Of a stretch of DNA of 64,000 bases, positions 45,966-54,915 are shown piece by piece. The notes beneath the pieces were generated by a model. The model was not told where the DNA came from. It ran no database searches and was given only the letters and a program-made list of their open reading frames with translations. Source of the DNA: Phycisphaerae bacterium RAS2 (lineage in GTDB: Bacteria; Planctomycetota; Phycisphaerae; UBA1845; UTPLA1). A program made the position numbers and the translations under genes. The stretch lies in contig CP036352.1 of assembly GCA_007753915.1 (NCBI GenBank), positions 2,915,306 through 2,979,305 of the forward strand, given 5' to 3'. The first letter of the stretch is position 1. Each line of letters starts with the position of its first letter.

Positions 45966-46822
45966 CGACCCTGACCGCCCTGCGACCCGACCGCCCCACC
46001 GCGTCCGCCGGCCGACTCGGCGCCCTGTGGCGCTATCGCGAACTCATGGGCATGCTGGCCTGGCGCGACATCCGCGTGCGCTACAAGCACTCGCTGCTCG
46101 GTGCGGCCTGGGCCGTGCTTCCGCCCGTCCTGATGATGGGTATTTTTACATTCGTCTTTGGTACCGTCTCGGCCATCGACCCGCGCGGCCTCACCGGCCA
46201 CGCCGGCCTGCCCTATTCCCTTTTCGCCCTCGCAGGCCTCGTCCCGTGGACTTTCTTCGCCAACGCCCTGACCGCGGCCACCGGTTCGCTTGTTGTCAAC
46301 CGCCAACTCGTTACAAAAATCTACTTCCCGCGTGAAGTCTTCCCCCTCGCCGCGATTTTGAGCGCCGCCGTCGATTTCCTCATCGCGCTGGCCGTGCTCG
46401 GCGCGTACGCCGCCTACCTGCACCTGACCGGTGCGTGGCAACTCACCTTCTCCGCCGCAATGCTGGCCCTGCCCCTTGTCCTGCTCGTGATGCTCTGCTT
46501 CATGGTCGGCCTTGCCCTGCTGCTCGCCATGGCCAATCTCTTCTTCCGCGACGTGGCGTTTCTCTTCCGCTCCGTCATTCAGCTCTGGATGTTCGTCACC
46601 TGCGTCGTCTATCAGCTCGACGCGACGGCCGGCTGGAAACGCGCCGTCATCCAGCTCAATCCCATGACGCCGATCATCCGCGGCCTGCGCGATTGCCTGC
46701 TCATGGGCCGCTGGCCGTTTGACGCCCCTTTCGCCCTCGCCGCCACGATCAGCCTTGCCACGCTCGCCGTCGGCTGGACCTGGTTCGGCCGCCGCGAGGC
46801 CCGGTTCGCCGAGTGCATTTGA
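45962..46822 (+). CDS. ABC-2 type polysaccharide export permease
   Basis: A 286-residue integral membrane protein with six predicted helices and the ABC2 signature: WRDIRVRYKHSLLGAAWAVLPPVLMM near the N-terminus and LNPMTPIIRGLRD near the C-terminus. It matches Wzm/TagG-type permeases that export polysaccharide together with an ATPase. GTG 45962 overlaps the glycosyltransferase stop (GTGA). The partner ATPase gene (wzt/tagH-like) is not adjacent: the next gene is a radical SAM enzyme. The permease must therefore use an ATPase coded elsewhere, or the cluster has been split. Confidence 0.92.
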   Translation: MTTLTALRPDRPTASAGRLGALWRYRELMGMLAWRDIRVRYKHSLLGAAWAVLPPVLMMGIFTFVFGTVSAIDPRGLTGHAGLPYSLFALAGLVPWTFFANALTAATGSLVVNRQLVTKIYFPREVFPLAAILSAAVDFLIALAVLGAYAAYLHLTGAWQLTFSAAMLALPLVLLVMLCFMVGLALLLAMANLFFRDVAFLFRSVIQLWMFVTCVVYQLDATAGWKRAVIQLNPMTPIIRGLRDCLLMGRWPFDAPFALAATISLATLAVGWTWFGRREARFAECI

Positions 46823-46880
46823 AAACCGCCCGAGGTCTTTCGGTTGACTCCCTAACTTTTACCTAATATACTTCGCCGCC

Positions 46881-47972
46881 ATGGCTCTACGGCGCGTATC
46901 CAATCCACAGAATCCGTTTATCTCCGAGGCGCGGGAATGGCTCGAATGCGAGCCGCCCGATACAAAGATCGAGGTCTACGAGGAACACGCCAAATCGATC
47001 CTCTCCGAGAACGACAGCCCCGACATCCCCTTCCGCTGGTCGATCAATCCCTACCGCGGCTGCCACCACGCCTGCGCGTACTGCTACGCGCGGCCGACGC
47101 ATGAGTACCTCGGTTACGGCGCGGGGACGGACTTCGACACGAAGATCGTCGCGAAGGTGAACGCGGCCGAACTGCTTCGCAAGGCGTTCGAGAAAAAAAG
47201 CTGGCAGAGCGAGTCGATCTGCTTCTCCGGGGTGACCGACTGCTACCAGCCGCAGGAGGCGGTTTACAAGCTCACGCGCGGCTGTCTCGAAGTCTGCCTC
47301 GCCCATCGCAATCCGGTGTCGATCATCACCAAGGGCTATCTCGTCATCCGGGATATCGATTTGCTGGCGGAACTCAATCGGGTCGCCGGCGCGAGAGTCT
47401 ACATCAGTCTTGCGTTCGCCGATGACGCGACGGCGCGGCTGATTGAGCCGGGCGCTCCGCCTCCTTCTCGCCGCCTGGAAGCGATCCGGCAATTGAAGGC
47501 GGCGGGACTGCGCGTCGGCGTCATGTGCGCGCCGATCATCCCCGGGTTAAACGACACGGAGATGCCCGAATTGCTGCGGCTGGCGGCGGAGGCGGGCGCG
47601 AAGTCGGCGGGGTACACGGCCCTGCATCTGCCCGGCAATGCCGCGGCGGTCTTCCTGGAGCGGATCAAGGCCGCGTTGCCGCTGCGCGCCGAGCGCATCG
47701 AAAACCGCGTTCGAGAAATGCGAAACGGGGCCTTGAACGACTCACGCTTTGGCAATCGCATGCGCGGCGAAGGCAATTACTGGCACGGGATCCGGCAATT
47801 GTTCAACGTCTGCGCGGTGAAGTACGGCCTGCGATCCGCGCATCGAACGACCCGTTCGACCGCGGCGACCAAGCAGGATCCTTCGGCTGACCTGTTCACC
47901 GCCTTGCCCGCGCCGATCGTCAAGCCCACAATCGCCGGCCGCACGATACAATTGCGGCTGTTTGATGAATGA
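46881..47972 (+). CDS. PA0069-family radical SAM protein
   Basis: A 363-residue enzyme with the radical SAM cluster motif C61-x3-C65-x2-C68 (RGCHHACAYCYAR), which binds [4Fe-4S] and S-adenosylmethionine. The N-terminal RRVSNPQNPF and the following INPYRGC, FSGVTDCYQPQE and the C-terminal NSRFGNRMRGEGN-like region (here SRFGNRMRGEG) are typical of the PA0069/SplB-like group. It has no close SplB function evidence, and the group remains uncharacterised; DNA repair has been suggested because of the similarity to spore photoproduct lyase. ATG 46881. It lies alone between a permease and a peptidase gene. Confidence 0.9.
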   Translation: MALRRVSNPQNPFISEAREWLECEPPDTKIEVYEEHAKSILSENDSPDIPFRWSINPYRGCHHACAYCYARPTHEYLGYGAGTDFDTKIVAKVNAAELLRKAFEKKSWQSESICFSGVTDCYQPQEAVYKLTRGCLEVCLAHRNPVSIITKGYLVIRDIDLLAELNRVAGARVYISLAFADDATARLIEPGAPPPSRRLEAIRQLKAAGLRVGVMCAPIIPGLNDTEMPELLRLAAEAGAKSAGYTALHLPGNAAAVFLERIKAALPLRAERIENRVREMRNGALNDSRFGNRMRGEGNYWHGIRQLFNVCAVKYGLRSAHRTTRSTAATKQDPSADLFTALPAPIVKPTIAGRTIQLRLFDE

Positions 47973-48005
47973 CCCCAACCTCGCCGTGCATCGGGAATCC
48001 CGCCC

Positions 48006-49493
48006 ATGTCCTATTCCGAATTGATCGCCGTGGTAAAAGAAGCCAACATCCTGTCCTCCATCGAGGGGCTGCTCGACTGGGACAGCGAGACCGTCATGCC
48101 CGAGAAGGGCCTGGCTGCGCGAGCCGAGCAGCTTTCGCTGATGGCCGCGCTGGCGCACGCGCGGCGGACCGATCCGCGCGTCGGCGATTGGCTCGGCCAA
48201 TTGGAAGGCAAAGCGGCGGACGAATCGCAGGCCGCGAACCTGCGGGAGATTCGCCGCGGCTACGATCGCGCGGTGAAGATTCCCGCCGAGCTGGTTCGCA
48301 AAATCGCGCACGCTTCGACGCTCGCGAAAGACGCCTGGGGCAAGGCCCGCGCCGAGAAGAATTTCCACGCCTTCGCCCCGCACCTCTCCACCCTGCTGGA
48401 CCTCAAGCGGCAGGTCGCCGGCGCGATCGGCTACGCCGCCGAGCCGTACGACGCGTTGCTGGACGAATACGAGCCGGGCATGACCACGGCGCAGGTGGCG
48501 GATGTGTTCGGCGCGCTGCGCGGCCCGCTCGCCGATTTCGTCAAGCGTCTGCAAAACGCGCCAAAGCGGCCGGACCCGGCTGTGCTGCACCGCCGATTCG
48601 ACCGCGCGGCCCAGGAGAGATTCGCCCGCCGGATGGCCGAGGTGGTCGGGTTTGACTTCGCGGCCGGTCGGCTGGATGTCTCCAAGCACCCATTCTGCTC
48701 GGGAAGCTTTCCCGGCGATATCCGATTGACGACGCGGTACTACGAGGACTTTTTCTCGCCCAGCGTCTTCGGCGTGTTGCACGAATCGGGCCACGGGCTT
48801 TACGAACAAGGCTTGCCCGTGGAACACGCCTTCACGCCGCTGGGCCAACCCGTCAGTCTCGGCATTCACGAGTCGCAATCGCGGATGTGGGAGAACTTCG
48901 TCGGCCGCAGCCGGGCATTCTGGGAGAAATTCTACCCCGAAGCACAGGCCGCGTTCGCCGATTCGCTGCGCGACGTCAGCCTGGATCAGTTTCACGCGGC
49001 GATCAACGTCGTGCAGCCGTCGTTTATCCGCGTCGAAGCCGACGAGGTGACGTACAACCTGCACATCATCGTTCGGTTCGAGATGGAGCGGGGGCTGGTC
49101 AGCGGGAAGCTCGCGGTGAAAGACGTCCCGGAAGCGTGGAACGCACGCATGAAGGAGTTCCTCGGCATCACGCCGCCTGACGATGCGCAGGGCTGCTTGC
49201 AGGACATCCACTGGTCCATGGGCGCATTCGGATACTTCCCGACCTATGCGCTGGGCAATCTCTACGCCGCGCAGCTTTTCGACGCCGCGAAGAAGGCCAT
49301 CCCCGACCTGGACGGCAACATCCGCGCGGGCCGGCTGCGCCCGCTGCTCGACTGGCTGCGCGAGAACATTCATCGGCACGGCCAGCGCTATCGCGCGGCC
49401 GACCTCGTGCAGCGTGTCACCGGCAAGCCGCCGTCGATCGAGCCGTTTCTTGCGTACGTGCGTGAAAAGTTCTCCCCTGTTTATGGACTGTGA
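48006..49493 (+). CDS. Thermostable carboxypeptidase-type metallopeptidase (M32)
   Basis: Removes C-terminal residues from peptides, zinc dependent, cytosolic. The 495-residue product has the M32 HExxH motif H259-ESGH in LHESGHGLYEQGL and the conserved GIHESQSR(M/L)WEN segment, LDWDSETVMP near the N-terminus, and RVEADEVTYNLHI. Length is normal. ATG 48006. The next gene overlaps its stop (GTGA at 49490), so they are co-translated. Nothing nearby suggests a special substrate; a role in peptide recycling is typical. Confidence 0.95.
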   Translation: MSYSELIAVVKEANILSSIEGLLDWDSETVMPEKGLAARAEQLSLMAALAHARRTDPRVGDWLGQLEGKAADESQAANLREIRRGYDRAVKIPAELVRKIAHASTLAKDAWGKARAEKNFHAFAPHLSTLLDLKRQVAGAIGYAAEPYDALLDEYEPGMTTAQVADVFGALRGPLADFVKRLQNAPKRPDPAVLHRRFDRAAQERFARRMAEVVGFDFAAGRLDVSKHPFCSGSFPGDIRLTTRYYEDFFSPSVFGVLHESGHGLYEQGLPVEHAFTPLGQPVSLGIHESQSRMWENFVGRSRAFWEKFYPEAQAAFADSLRDVSLDQFHAAINVVQPSFIRVEADEVTYNLHIIVRFEMERGLVSGKLAVKDVPEAWNARMKEFLGITPPDDAQGCLQDIHWSMGAFGYFPTYALGNLYAAQLFDAAKKAIPDLDGNIRAGRLRPLLDWLRENIHRHGQRYRAADLVQRVTGKPPSIEPFLAYVREKFSPVYGL

Positions 49494-49942
49494 ACACCAT
49501 GGACCTCAAAGCCGCCCTGTTGCAGAACATCGACAAGCGATTCCAGCAATTCCGCGAAGCGTTCGGCCGGTTCGACGATGCGTCGGCCGAGCGCGAGATG
49601 GTCGGCCCGAAGTGGAACGTGCGCGACCTCGCGGGGCATCTGGCGCATTGGACGGCCGAAGGCGCGGCGCAGATTCCCGCGCTGGCGGCCGGCAAACCCA
49701 TGCCCGACTACGACCTCGAAAAGGTGAACGACGAGGTGTATCGCAGGAATCGACGCATGTCGTTCGTGATGTTGCTGCCGCAGATGCGCGCGGCCGAGGA
49801 GCGGTTTCTCGCGGCGGTGAAGACCGTGCCCGACGCCCTGCTCATTGATTCGCCGGTGCGCGAGTGGATCGGATTCACCGGCGCGGGGCACTATGAGAAG
49901 CACTGGGAGGGATTGAAGGCGGCGGTGGCGAGAGTGAAGTAA
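49490..49942 (+). CDS. DinB/maleylpyruvate isomerase-fold protein
   Basis: A 150-residue helical-bundle protein. The pattern WNVRDLAGHLAHWTAE, with metal-binding His residues, and the C-terminal HYEKHWEGL match the DinB superfamily, whose members bind a metal with three His and often act in thiol-dependent reactions. GTG 49490 overlaps the M32 stop; ATG 49499 is an alternative. The precise activity cannot be told from sequence. It is co-transcribed with the peptidase, and converges with the SRPBCC gene. Confidence 0.75.
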   Translation: MNTMDLKAALLQNIDKRFQQFREAFGRFDDASAEREMVGPKWNVRDLAGHLAHWTAEGAAQIPALAAGKPMPDYDLEKVNDEVYRRNRRMSFVMLLPQMRAAEERFLAAVKTVPDALLIDSPVREWIGFTGAGHYEKHWEGLKAAVARVK

Positions 49943-49964
49943 AGAGGAATGGTGACGGCAAGAA

Positions 49965-50525
49965 TCACGGCGCGGCGGGCGATACGTCCTCCCCGAACTT
50001 GCCTCCGAGCGACTTCAAATATGATTCCAGCGTCGACGTGTAGCCGAATACGAATCGCGCCAGGCATCGGAAGATTGGATTGTAAATCTCGCCTTCTTCC
50101 GTGATCGTCACGCGGCACCCGTCCGCCGTCTCTTCGATGTCGAAAATCCATCTCCCACCGAACGGCAGGCTCTCGTCGGCGATGCGCGTCACCAGTCTCG
50201 TGGGTCGCGCGGTTTCCACCCGTTCCAATGTCATCGGCCCATTGCTACCGTCCTCCGTCCAGACGGGCCGGTCGTCGCGGTTCGGCTGCCGCGTGACGGA
50301 TTTGAGGTCCTTCCGCCAGCTCGCGGACTGCTCGAAATCCGCGATCACGTCCCAAACGGCGTCGGGCTTCTGTCTCAATGCGATTCGTCGAGCCGCGACG
50401 TGCCCCTGCGGCAGCAACAACCCGACCCCCGCGATCAGAAGCACCAGCCCTGCCAGCCCGCCCGCGCCAACGAGTATCCATTGCCACATCGGACGCCTCT
50501 TCTTGTTCGCTGACGTCGCCGCCAT
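49965..50525 (-). CDS. Membrane-anchored SRPBCC (START-like) protein
   Basis: This 186-residue protein starts at ATG 50525, since the region before it is an unlikely extension. One transmembrane helix (about 15-38, WILVGAGGLAGLVLLIAGVG) follows a basic start. The rest forms a SRPBCC-type helix-grip fold: VAARRIALRQKPDAVWDVIADFEQSASW trimmed to its ends, then beta strands up to RWIFDIEETADGCRVTITEEGE and a long C-terminal helix. These domains bind hydrophobic ligands. No ligand can be named. The neighbour mgtE diverges about 190 bases away. Confidence 0.75.
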   Translation of the reverse strand: MAATSANKKRRPMWQWILVGAGGLAGLVLLIAGVGLLLPQGHVAARRIALRQKPDAVWDVIADFEQSASWRKDLKSVTRQPNRDDRPVWTEDGSNGPMTLERVETARPTRLVTRIADESLPFGGRWIFDIEETADGCRVTITEEGEIYNPIFRCLARFVFGYTSTLESYLKSLGGKFGEDVSPAAP

Positions 50526-50715
50526 GCCCCGGACCTCGCTTGCCTCACCGAGTTGTCGCGTCGTCCTGACCCGAACCAGTGTACCGCCCAACTGTGTAGA
50601 TTGCATTGGCCTTTGATACTTGCCCGCGCGTGCGATTCCGACGTTACAATCCCCGGTTCAACCGCGTCGGCGTCGCTCGTGTTCGGCACGCCGCGAATCA
50701 TGGACAGGTGTCGTC

Positions 50716-52104
50716 ATGCTCGGCGAACTGCTGCGACCGGAAATCGAGGAGATGCTCGCCGCCCGGCACTTCGCCGGACTGCGCGAGGCCCTCGCCGATC
50801 TGCCCGCGGCCGACATCGCCGATCTCTTCGCCGATCTGCCGTCCGAACAGGTCGCCGTGCTTTTCCGCATTCTCCCGCGCGCCCAGGCGACGGACGTCTT
50901 CGAGTACCTGCCGGTCGACGTGCAGGAGAGCGCGCTCCGCGCCATGGGTCAGGAGGACGTCGCCGCCGTCCTGAACGAAATGGACCCGGACGACCGCACC
51001 GCCCTTCTTGAAGAGATGCCCGGCGAGGCAGCCCAGCGGCTCATCAACCTGCTCTCACCCGACGAGCGGCGCATCGCGTCCAAGCTTCTCGGCTATCCCG
51101 AAGAATCCATCGGCCGGCGAATGACGCCCGACTACGTCGCCGTGCGCGAAGACTGGACGATCTCGCACGTCTTCTCGCACCTGCGCCAGGTTGGAAAAGA
51201 CAAAGAAACGCTCAACGTCGTCTTCGTCACCGACGAACGCGGTCGCCTGATCGACGACATCGCCCTGCGCCAGCTTGTCCTCGCCGATCCGAACGATCTC
51301 GTGAAGGACATCATGGACGGCCATTTCCCGCACCTGCACGCGCAGGACGACCAGGAAGAAGCCGTCCGCACGTTCAAGAAGTACGACCGCAGCGTGCTGC
51401 CCGTCGTGGACAGTTCGAACATCCTCGTCGGGATCGTCACGGTGGACGACGTGCTGGACGTCGCCGAGCAGGAAGAAACCGAAGACGTGCAAAAGATGGC
51501 GGCTGTCGGCGTGCTGGAAGAGCCGTATCTCGACGCGTCGGCCATGACGATGGTGCGGAAGCGCGCCCCGTGGCTGTTGCTGCTGTTTGTCGGTGAGCTG
51601 TTCACCATCGGCGCGATGCACAAGTTTGAAGCGACGCTTCAGGCCGTCGTCATTCTGGCGATGTTCATTCCGATCATCATGAGCAGCGGGGGCAACAGCG
51701 GCTCGCAGGCGGCGTCGCTGGTCATTCGCGCGCTGGCGGTCGGAGAGTTGACGCTCGCGGACTGGTGGCGCGTGATGCGGCGCGAACTGCTTTCCGGGCT
51801 GGTGTTCGGTTCGCTGTTGGGAATCGCAGCGTTTGTCACCGCATTTGCGTTCGCGCTCTACCGGGGGGCGGATGGGAATCCGCTGGAGCAGAATATGCTG
51901 CTTGGTTTTGCCGTCGGAACGGCGCTGGTCGGCGTGGTGCTGTTCGGAACGCTCGCCGGCTCGATGCTTCCGCTGCTGCTCAAGCGCGTGGGGCTGGACC
52001 CGGCCGTTTCTTCCACGCCGTTTGTCGCGACGCTGGTGGACGTCACCGGGCTGCTCATTTACTTCACAACGGCTCGCTTGATTCTCGCCGGCACACTCTT
52101 ATGA
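50716..52104 (+). CDS. mgtE: Magnesium transporter MgtE
   Basis: Mg2+ channel of the cytoplasmic membrane, 462 residues from ATG 50716. The N-terminal superhelical domain (about 1-130) and the CBS pair (about 135-260, with VLPVVDSSNILVGIVTVDDVLD in part) sense Mg2+ inside the cell; five transmembrane helices follow. The selectivity region IIMSSGGNSGSQAASLVIRAL is present, as in all MgtE proteins. No Mg2+-riboswitch is seen upstream. Its 3' end overlaps the convergent DedA gene by six bases. Confidence 0.95.
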   Translation: MLGELLRPEIEEMLAARHFAGLREALADLPAADIADLFADLPSEQVAVLFRILPRAQATDVFEYLPVDVQESALRAMGQEDVAAVLNEMDPDDRTALLEEMPGEAAQRLINLLSPDERRIASKLLGYPEESIGRRMTPDYVAVREDWTISHVFSHLRQVGKDKETLNVVFVTDERGRLIDDIALRQLVLADPNDLVKDIMDGHFPHLHAQDDQEEAVRTFKKYDRSVLPVVDSSNILVGIVTVDDVLDVAEQEETEDVQKMAAVGVLEEPYLDASAMTMVRKRAPWLLLLFVGELFTIGAMHKFEATLQAVVILAMFIPIIMSSGGNSGSQAASLVIRALAVGELTLADWWRVMRRELLSGLVFGSLLGIAAFVTAFAFALYRGADGNPLEQNMLLGFAVGTALVGVVLFGTLAGSMLPLLLKRVGLDPAVSSTPFVATLVDVTGLLIYFTTARLILAGTLL

Positions 52105-52770
52105 CGCCGATGGCTTGGCCTTCTGCCGGGCCCGGAGAAATTCAACAACCATGGGCAGCACCGAGATCACAATGATCGCAATGATCACCAGCTCGAAGTT
52201 TTTCTTGATGACCGGGATGTTCCCGAAGAAATAACCCGCCAGCACGCAGATGCCGACCCAGGCAAGGCCGCCGATCACGTTGTACGCGAGAAAACGCCGG
52301 TAACTCATCGTGCCCACGCCGGCCACGAACGGCGCGAAGGTGCGGACAATCGGCACGAATCGCGCAAAGATGATCGTCTTGCCGCCGTACTTCTCGTAAA
52401 ACGCGTGAGTTTTGTCGAGGTACTTCTTCTTGAAAATGCGACTGTCGGGGTTCTTCAACACCTTCGGCCCCAGGTACTTGCCGAGGTGATAGTTCACGCC
52501 GTCGCCGACGATCCCGGCGATCGAGAGCAGGACAATCAGCCAGAATACGCTCAACGAACCGTTCGCCGCCTGCGTGCCCGCGACAAACAGCAGCGAGTCG
52601 CCGGGCAGAAAGGGCGTCACGACCAGGCCCGTCTCGGCGAAGATCACGCCGAACAAAATGCCGTACACCCTGTTGCCGTATTCAAGGCACAGGTTGTTCA
52701 GATGCTTGTCGAGGTGGAGGAAAACATCAATGATGGACCCGAACGACAGGTCGGCCAGAAAGTGATCCAT
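52099..52770 (-). CDS. DedA family membrane protein
   Basis: A 223-residue integral membrane protein (ATG 52770). Family motifs: ETGLVVTPFLPGDSLLF and ARFVPIVRTFAPFVAGVG, with the conserved Glu, Asp and Arg residues; four to five hydrophobic segments. DedA proteins flip undecaprenyl phosphate or phospholipids and support membrane potential and envelope growth. The gene is preceded by a terminator of the small coiled-coil gene, so it must have its own promoter. It converges with mgtE. Confidence 0.92.
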   Translation of the reverse strand: MDHFLADLSFGSIIDVFLHLDKHLNNLCLEYGNRVYGILFGVIFAETGLVVTPFLPGDSLLFVAGTQAANGSLSVFWLIVLLSIAGIVGDGVNYHLGKYLGPKVLKNPDSRIFKKKYLDKTHAFYEKYGGKTIIFARFVPIVRTFAPFVAGVGTMSYRRFLAYNVIGGLAWVGICVLAGYFFGNIPVIKKNFELVIIAIIVISVLPMVVEFLRARQKAKPSAS

Positions 52771-52808
52771 TCCGAGTTCCGATCCGCTGATCGCCCGCCG
52801 CGCCGCGC

Positions 52809-52843
52809 AAAAAAGAACACCGCCGCGGGCGGCGCCGGTGTTC
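52809..52843 (-). terminator. Rho-independent terminator after the small coiled-coil gene
   Basis: Minus strand: GAACACC stem paired with GGTGTTC, with further GC pairs inside, followed by six T (A6 at 52809-52814 on the plus strand). It ends the transcript of the coiled-coil and cyclo-ligase genes before the DedA gene. Confidence 0.8.
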
Positions 52844-52861
52844 CCTGTTACGCGGGCCACG

Positions 52862-53053
52862 CTAGCCGATTCGGCCGTCGCGGTCCAGATCCTCGCCGAT
52901 CCGGTTCTCCAACCGTAGGATCAATTCTCGCAGCAGCATCTGCGTGCGGTTCAACTCGTTCTCCAGCCAGCGCACGCGCGATTCGAGACTCTCCGCTTGC
53001 TCGCGCTGATTGCTGATCTGACTCTGCTGCAACAGGTCCCAGAAGAAGCCCAT
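52862..53053 (-). CDS. 63-residue coiled-coil protein with EF-hand-like end
   Basis: GGAGGT at 53066-53061 (minus strand) seven bases before ATG 53053 decides this start over the longer ORF. The protein begins MGFFWDLLQQSQ and continues as a heptad-rich coiled coil (LESRVRWLENELNRTQMLL). The last residues, DLDRDGRIG, match the first half of an EF-hand or dockerin calcium loop. No known family. It follows the cyclo-ligase gene by 69 bases and ends at a strong terminator, so it is likely expressed. Confidence 0.7.
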   Translation of the reverse strand: MGFFWDLLQQSQISNQREQAESLESRVRWLENELNRTQMLLRELILRLENRIGEDLDRDGRIG

Positions 53054-53122
53054 TCTCGTTACCTCCCCAGTCTTGAGCCACGCCAAATGAAATTCGTCAC
53101 CCCGGATGGTCACGCTCCGCGT

Positions 53123-53692
53123 TCACGGATCGAACCGCCGAACTCTGGCATCGGTAATCAGCATATGAACACGTTGATCCAGCGGACCGGCGGGGATCGA
53201 ATCGACGACCTGCTCCTCGAGTGCGAAGCCGCAGGAGACGCCACGAAACTCCGGCTTACCCAGGAAGCGATCGTAGAATCCCCGGCCGCGGCCCAGCCGA
53301 TTGCCGAACGGATCAAAGCCCAACCCCGGCACGATCACAAGGTCGATCTGCTGCACGGGAATGATCTGTCCGCTGACCGGCTCGCGCACGCCGAGCTGAT
53401 TGTTCGCCGCGACTTCGGTGTCCAGATCCCGAATCTCCATCGGGATCATCTGCCGACTCTCCCAACTGACCTGCGGGGCGACCACGCGCTTGCCGTCCTG
53501 CCACGCCTGAAGCACGATGGGCGTCGTGTCGGCCTCCTGCGGCAGCGACAAGTAGATCATGATCGTCTCGCAGCGCCGGTATTCCGGCTCGGCGAGCAAC
53601 AGTCGTGCCGCGGCGCGGGAGCGCGTGGCCATGTCATCCGGCGAAACGGCCGCCAACACGGCCCGCAGTCTGGATCGAAGTTCCTTCTTCAC
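53123..53692 (-). CDS. ygfA: 5-formyltetrahydrofolate cyclo-ligase
   Basis: Converts 5-formyl-THF to 5,10-methenyl-THF with ATP, returning the stored folate to use. The 189-residue protein has the characteristic PGLGFDPFGNRLGRGRGFYD motif (20 residues) for ATP/phosphate binding, and RVVAPQV and IRDLDTE in the middle. GTG 53692 with GAGGA just upstream is the start; no better ATG exists. The small coiled-coil gene follows. The divergent gene upstream is a glycan transferase. Other folate genes are not near, except glyA 31 kb away. Confidence 0.95.
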   Translation of the reverse strand: MKKELRSRLRAVLAAVSPDDMATRSRAAARLLLAEPEYRRCETIMIYLSLPQEADTTPIVLQAWQDGKRVVAPQVSWESRQMIPMEIRDLDTEVAANNQLGVREPVSGQIIPVQQIDLVIVPGLGFDPFGNRLGRGRGFYDRFLGKPEFRGVSCGFALEEQVVDSIPAGPLDQRVHMLITDARVRRFDP

Positions 53693-53810
53693 CCGGTCCT
53701 CGCGAATCGACTTGCCCGCAATAGAGAATATGGACTGGGCTGAACGGTTTCAATAGCATGGCGACTGGCGACGGGAGCCGCCCGCTCGATCGCCGAACCG
53801 GGTGTGATTC

Positions 53811-54911
53811 GTGAGCCTGAAATCCACGCTTCCCTTTGCGACGTTCGTGACCGGCGCGCTCTTGAGCGCCGCGGGAACCGCGCTGGTGCTGCGGTGGTCC
53901 ACCCGTCGGGGTTTCGTGGATGTCCCCGGCGGGCACAAAGGTCACGCGCGACCGGTGGCGCTGGGCGGCGGTGTGGCTATTACGCTCGCGGCCGTGATTC
54001 CGATGTTGTGCGCGATCGCTGCGGCGAATCTGTTGGGAACAGAGGCAGCGCCGGCGTGGGTGCCGGAGTCCGTCCGCATTCACCTCGGCGGCATGTTGAC
54101 CAAGACGCCGTTGGCGCTGGCACTCGCCGGGGCAGCCGCGTTCATCTGCATGGTCGGGTTGATGGATGATCGCCGCGCGATGCGACCGTTGACGAAGCTG
54201 GTCGCTCAAGTCGCCGCCGCCGCCACGCTCGTGATCGGTTTCAATCTCCGGTTGCTCTCCGATCTGGGTTACGTCCCCTCGGTCCTGCTATCGATCCTGT
54301 GGATCGTGACGCTCATGAACTCGTTCAACTTCCTCGACAACATGGACGGCCTGGCTGCGGGCGTAGCGATGATTGCCGCGAGTGTGTTTGCCAGCACAGC
54401 CATGCGCGCGGGGCAGATTTTTGTGCCCGCATGCTGCTTGCTCTTGGCCGGCGCGCTGGCGGGATTCCTGCCGTTCAACGTTCATCCCGCCCGCGTTTTC
54501 ATGGGCGACGCCGGCAGCATGGTGATCGGCCTCCTCATCGGCGTGCTGACAATCCTCACGACGTTCGCCGACCCGGCGCAGGGCCAGGCCCCGGTCGGCG
54601 TACTCGCGCCGCTGGTGGTCATGGCGGTGCCGCTTTATGACACTGCCAGCGTGATCTGGATTCGCTGGCGCAGCGGCAGCCCGATCTGGGCTGGTGATCG
54701 GCGGCATTTCTCGCACCGCCTCGTGCGCCGCGGCATGCCGGTGCGCCAAGCCGTTGCGGTCATCTGGCTGGCCACGCTGGTTACGTCGCTCCCCGCGCTG
54801 ATGCTGCCGCGGGCGAGCTGGCCGCTGGCGTGGGGCATCCTGTTGCAAACGCTGCTCGTGGTCGCGCTGGTCGCCCTGCTGGAGAGCGCCGGCGGCGACG
54901 GATCGGATTAG
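53811..54911 (+). CDS. WecA/MraY-family glycosyl-1-phosphate transferase
   Basis: Attaches a sugar-1-phosphate (probably GlcNAc-1-P) to undecaprenyl phosphate, the first step of a surface glycan. The 366-residue protein has about ten hydrophobic segments. Family motifs: GGHKGHARPVALGG, LMDDRRAMRPLTKL, NFLDNMDGLAAG, VFMGDAGSMV and the C-terminal His-rich loop RRHFSHRLVRRGM. Start GTG 53811. The O-antigen-ligase-like gene starts 4 bases after its stop, so the two form an operon for glycan assembly. Confidence 0.93.
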   Translation: MSLKSTLPFATFVTGALLSAAGTALVLRWSTRRGFVDVPGGHKGHARPVALGGGVAITLAAVIPMLCAIAAANLLGTEAAPAWVPESVRIHLGGMLTKTPLALALAGAAAFICMVGLMDDRRAMRPLTKLVAQVAAAATLVIGFNLRLLSDLGYVPSVLLSILWIVTLMNSFNFLDNMDGLAAGVAMIAASVFASTAMRAGQIFVPACCLLLAGALAGFLPFNVHPARVFMGDAGSMVIGLLIGVLTILTTFADPAQGQAPVGVLAPLVVMAVPLYDTASVIWIRWRSGSPIWAGDRRHFSHRLVRRGMPVRQAVAVIWLATLVTSLPALMLPRASWPLAWGILLQTLLVVALVALLESAGGDGSD

Positions 54912-54915
54912 ACCG

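Noticed and set aside
47742-49379. 545-codon minus-strand ORF opposite the M32 peptidase gene
   Set aside because: Covers two well supported plus-strand genes and has no recognisable motif.
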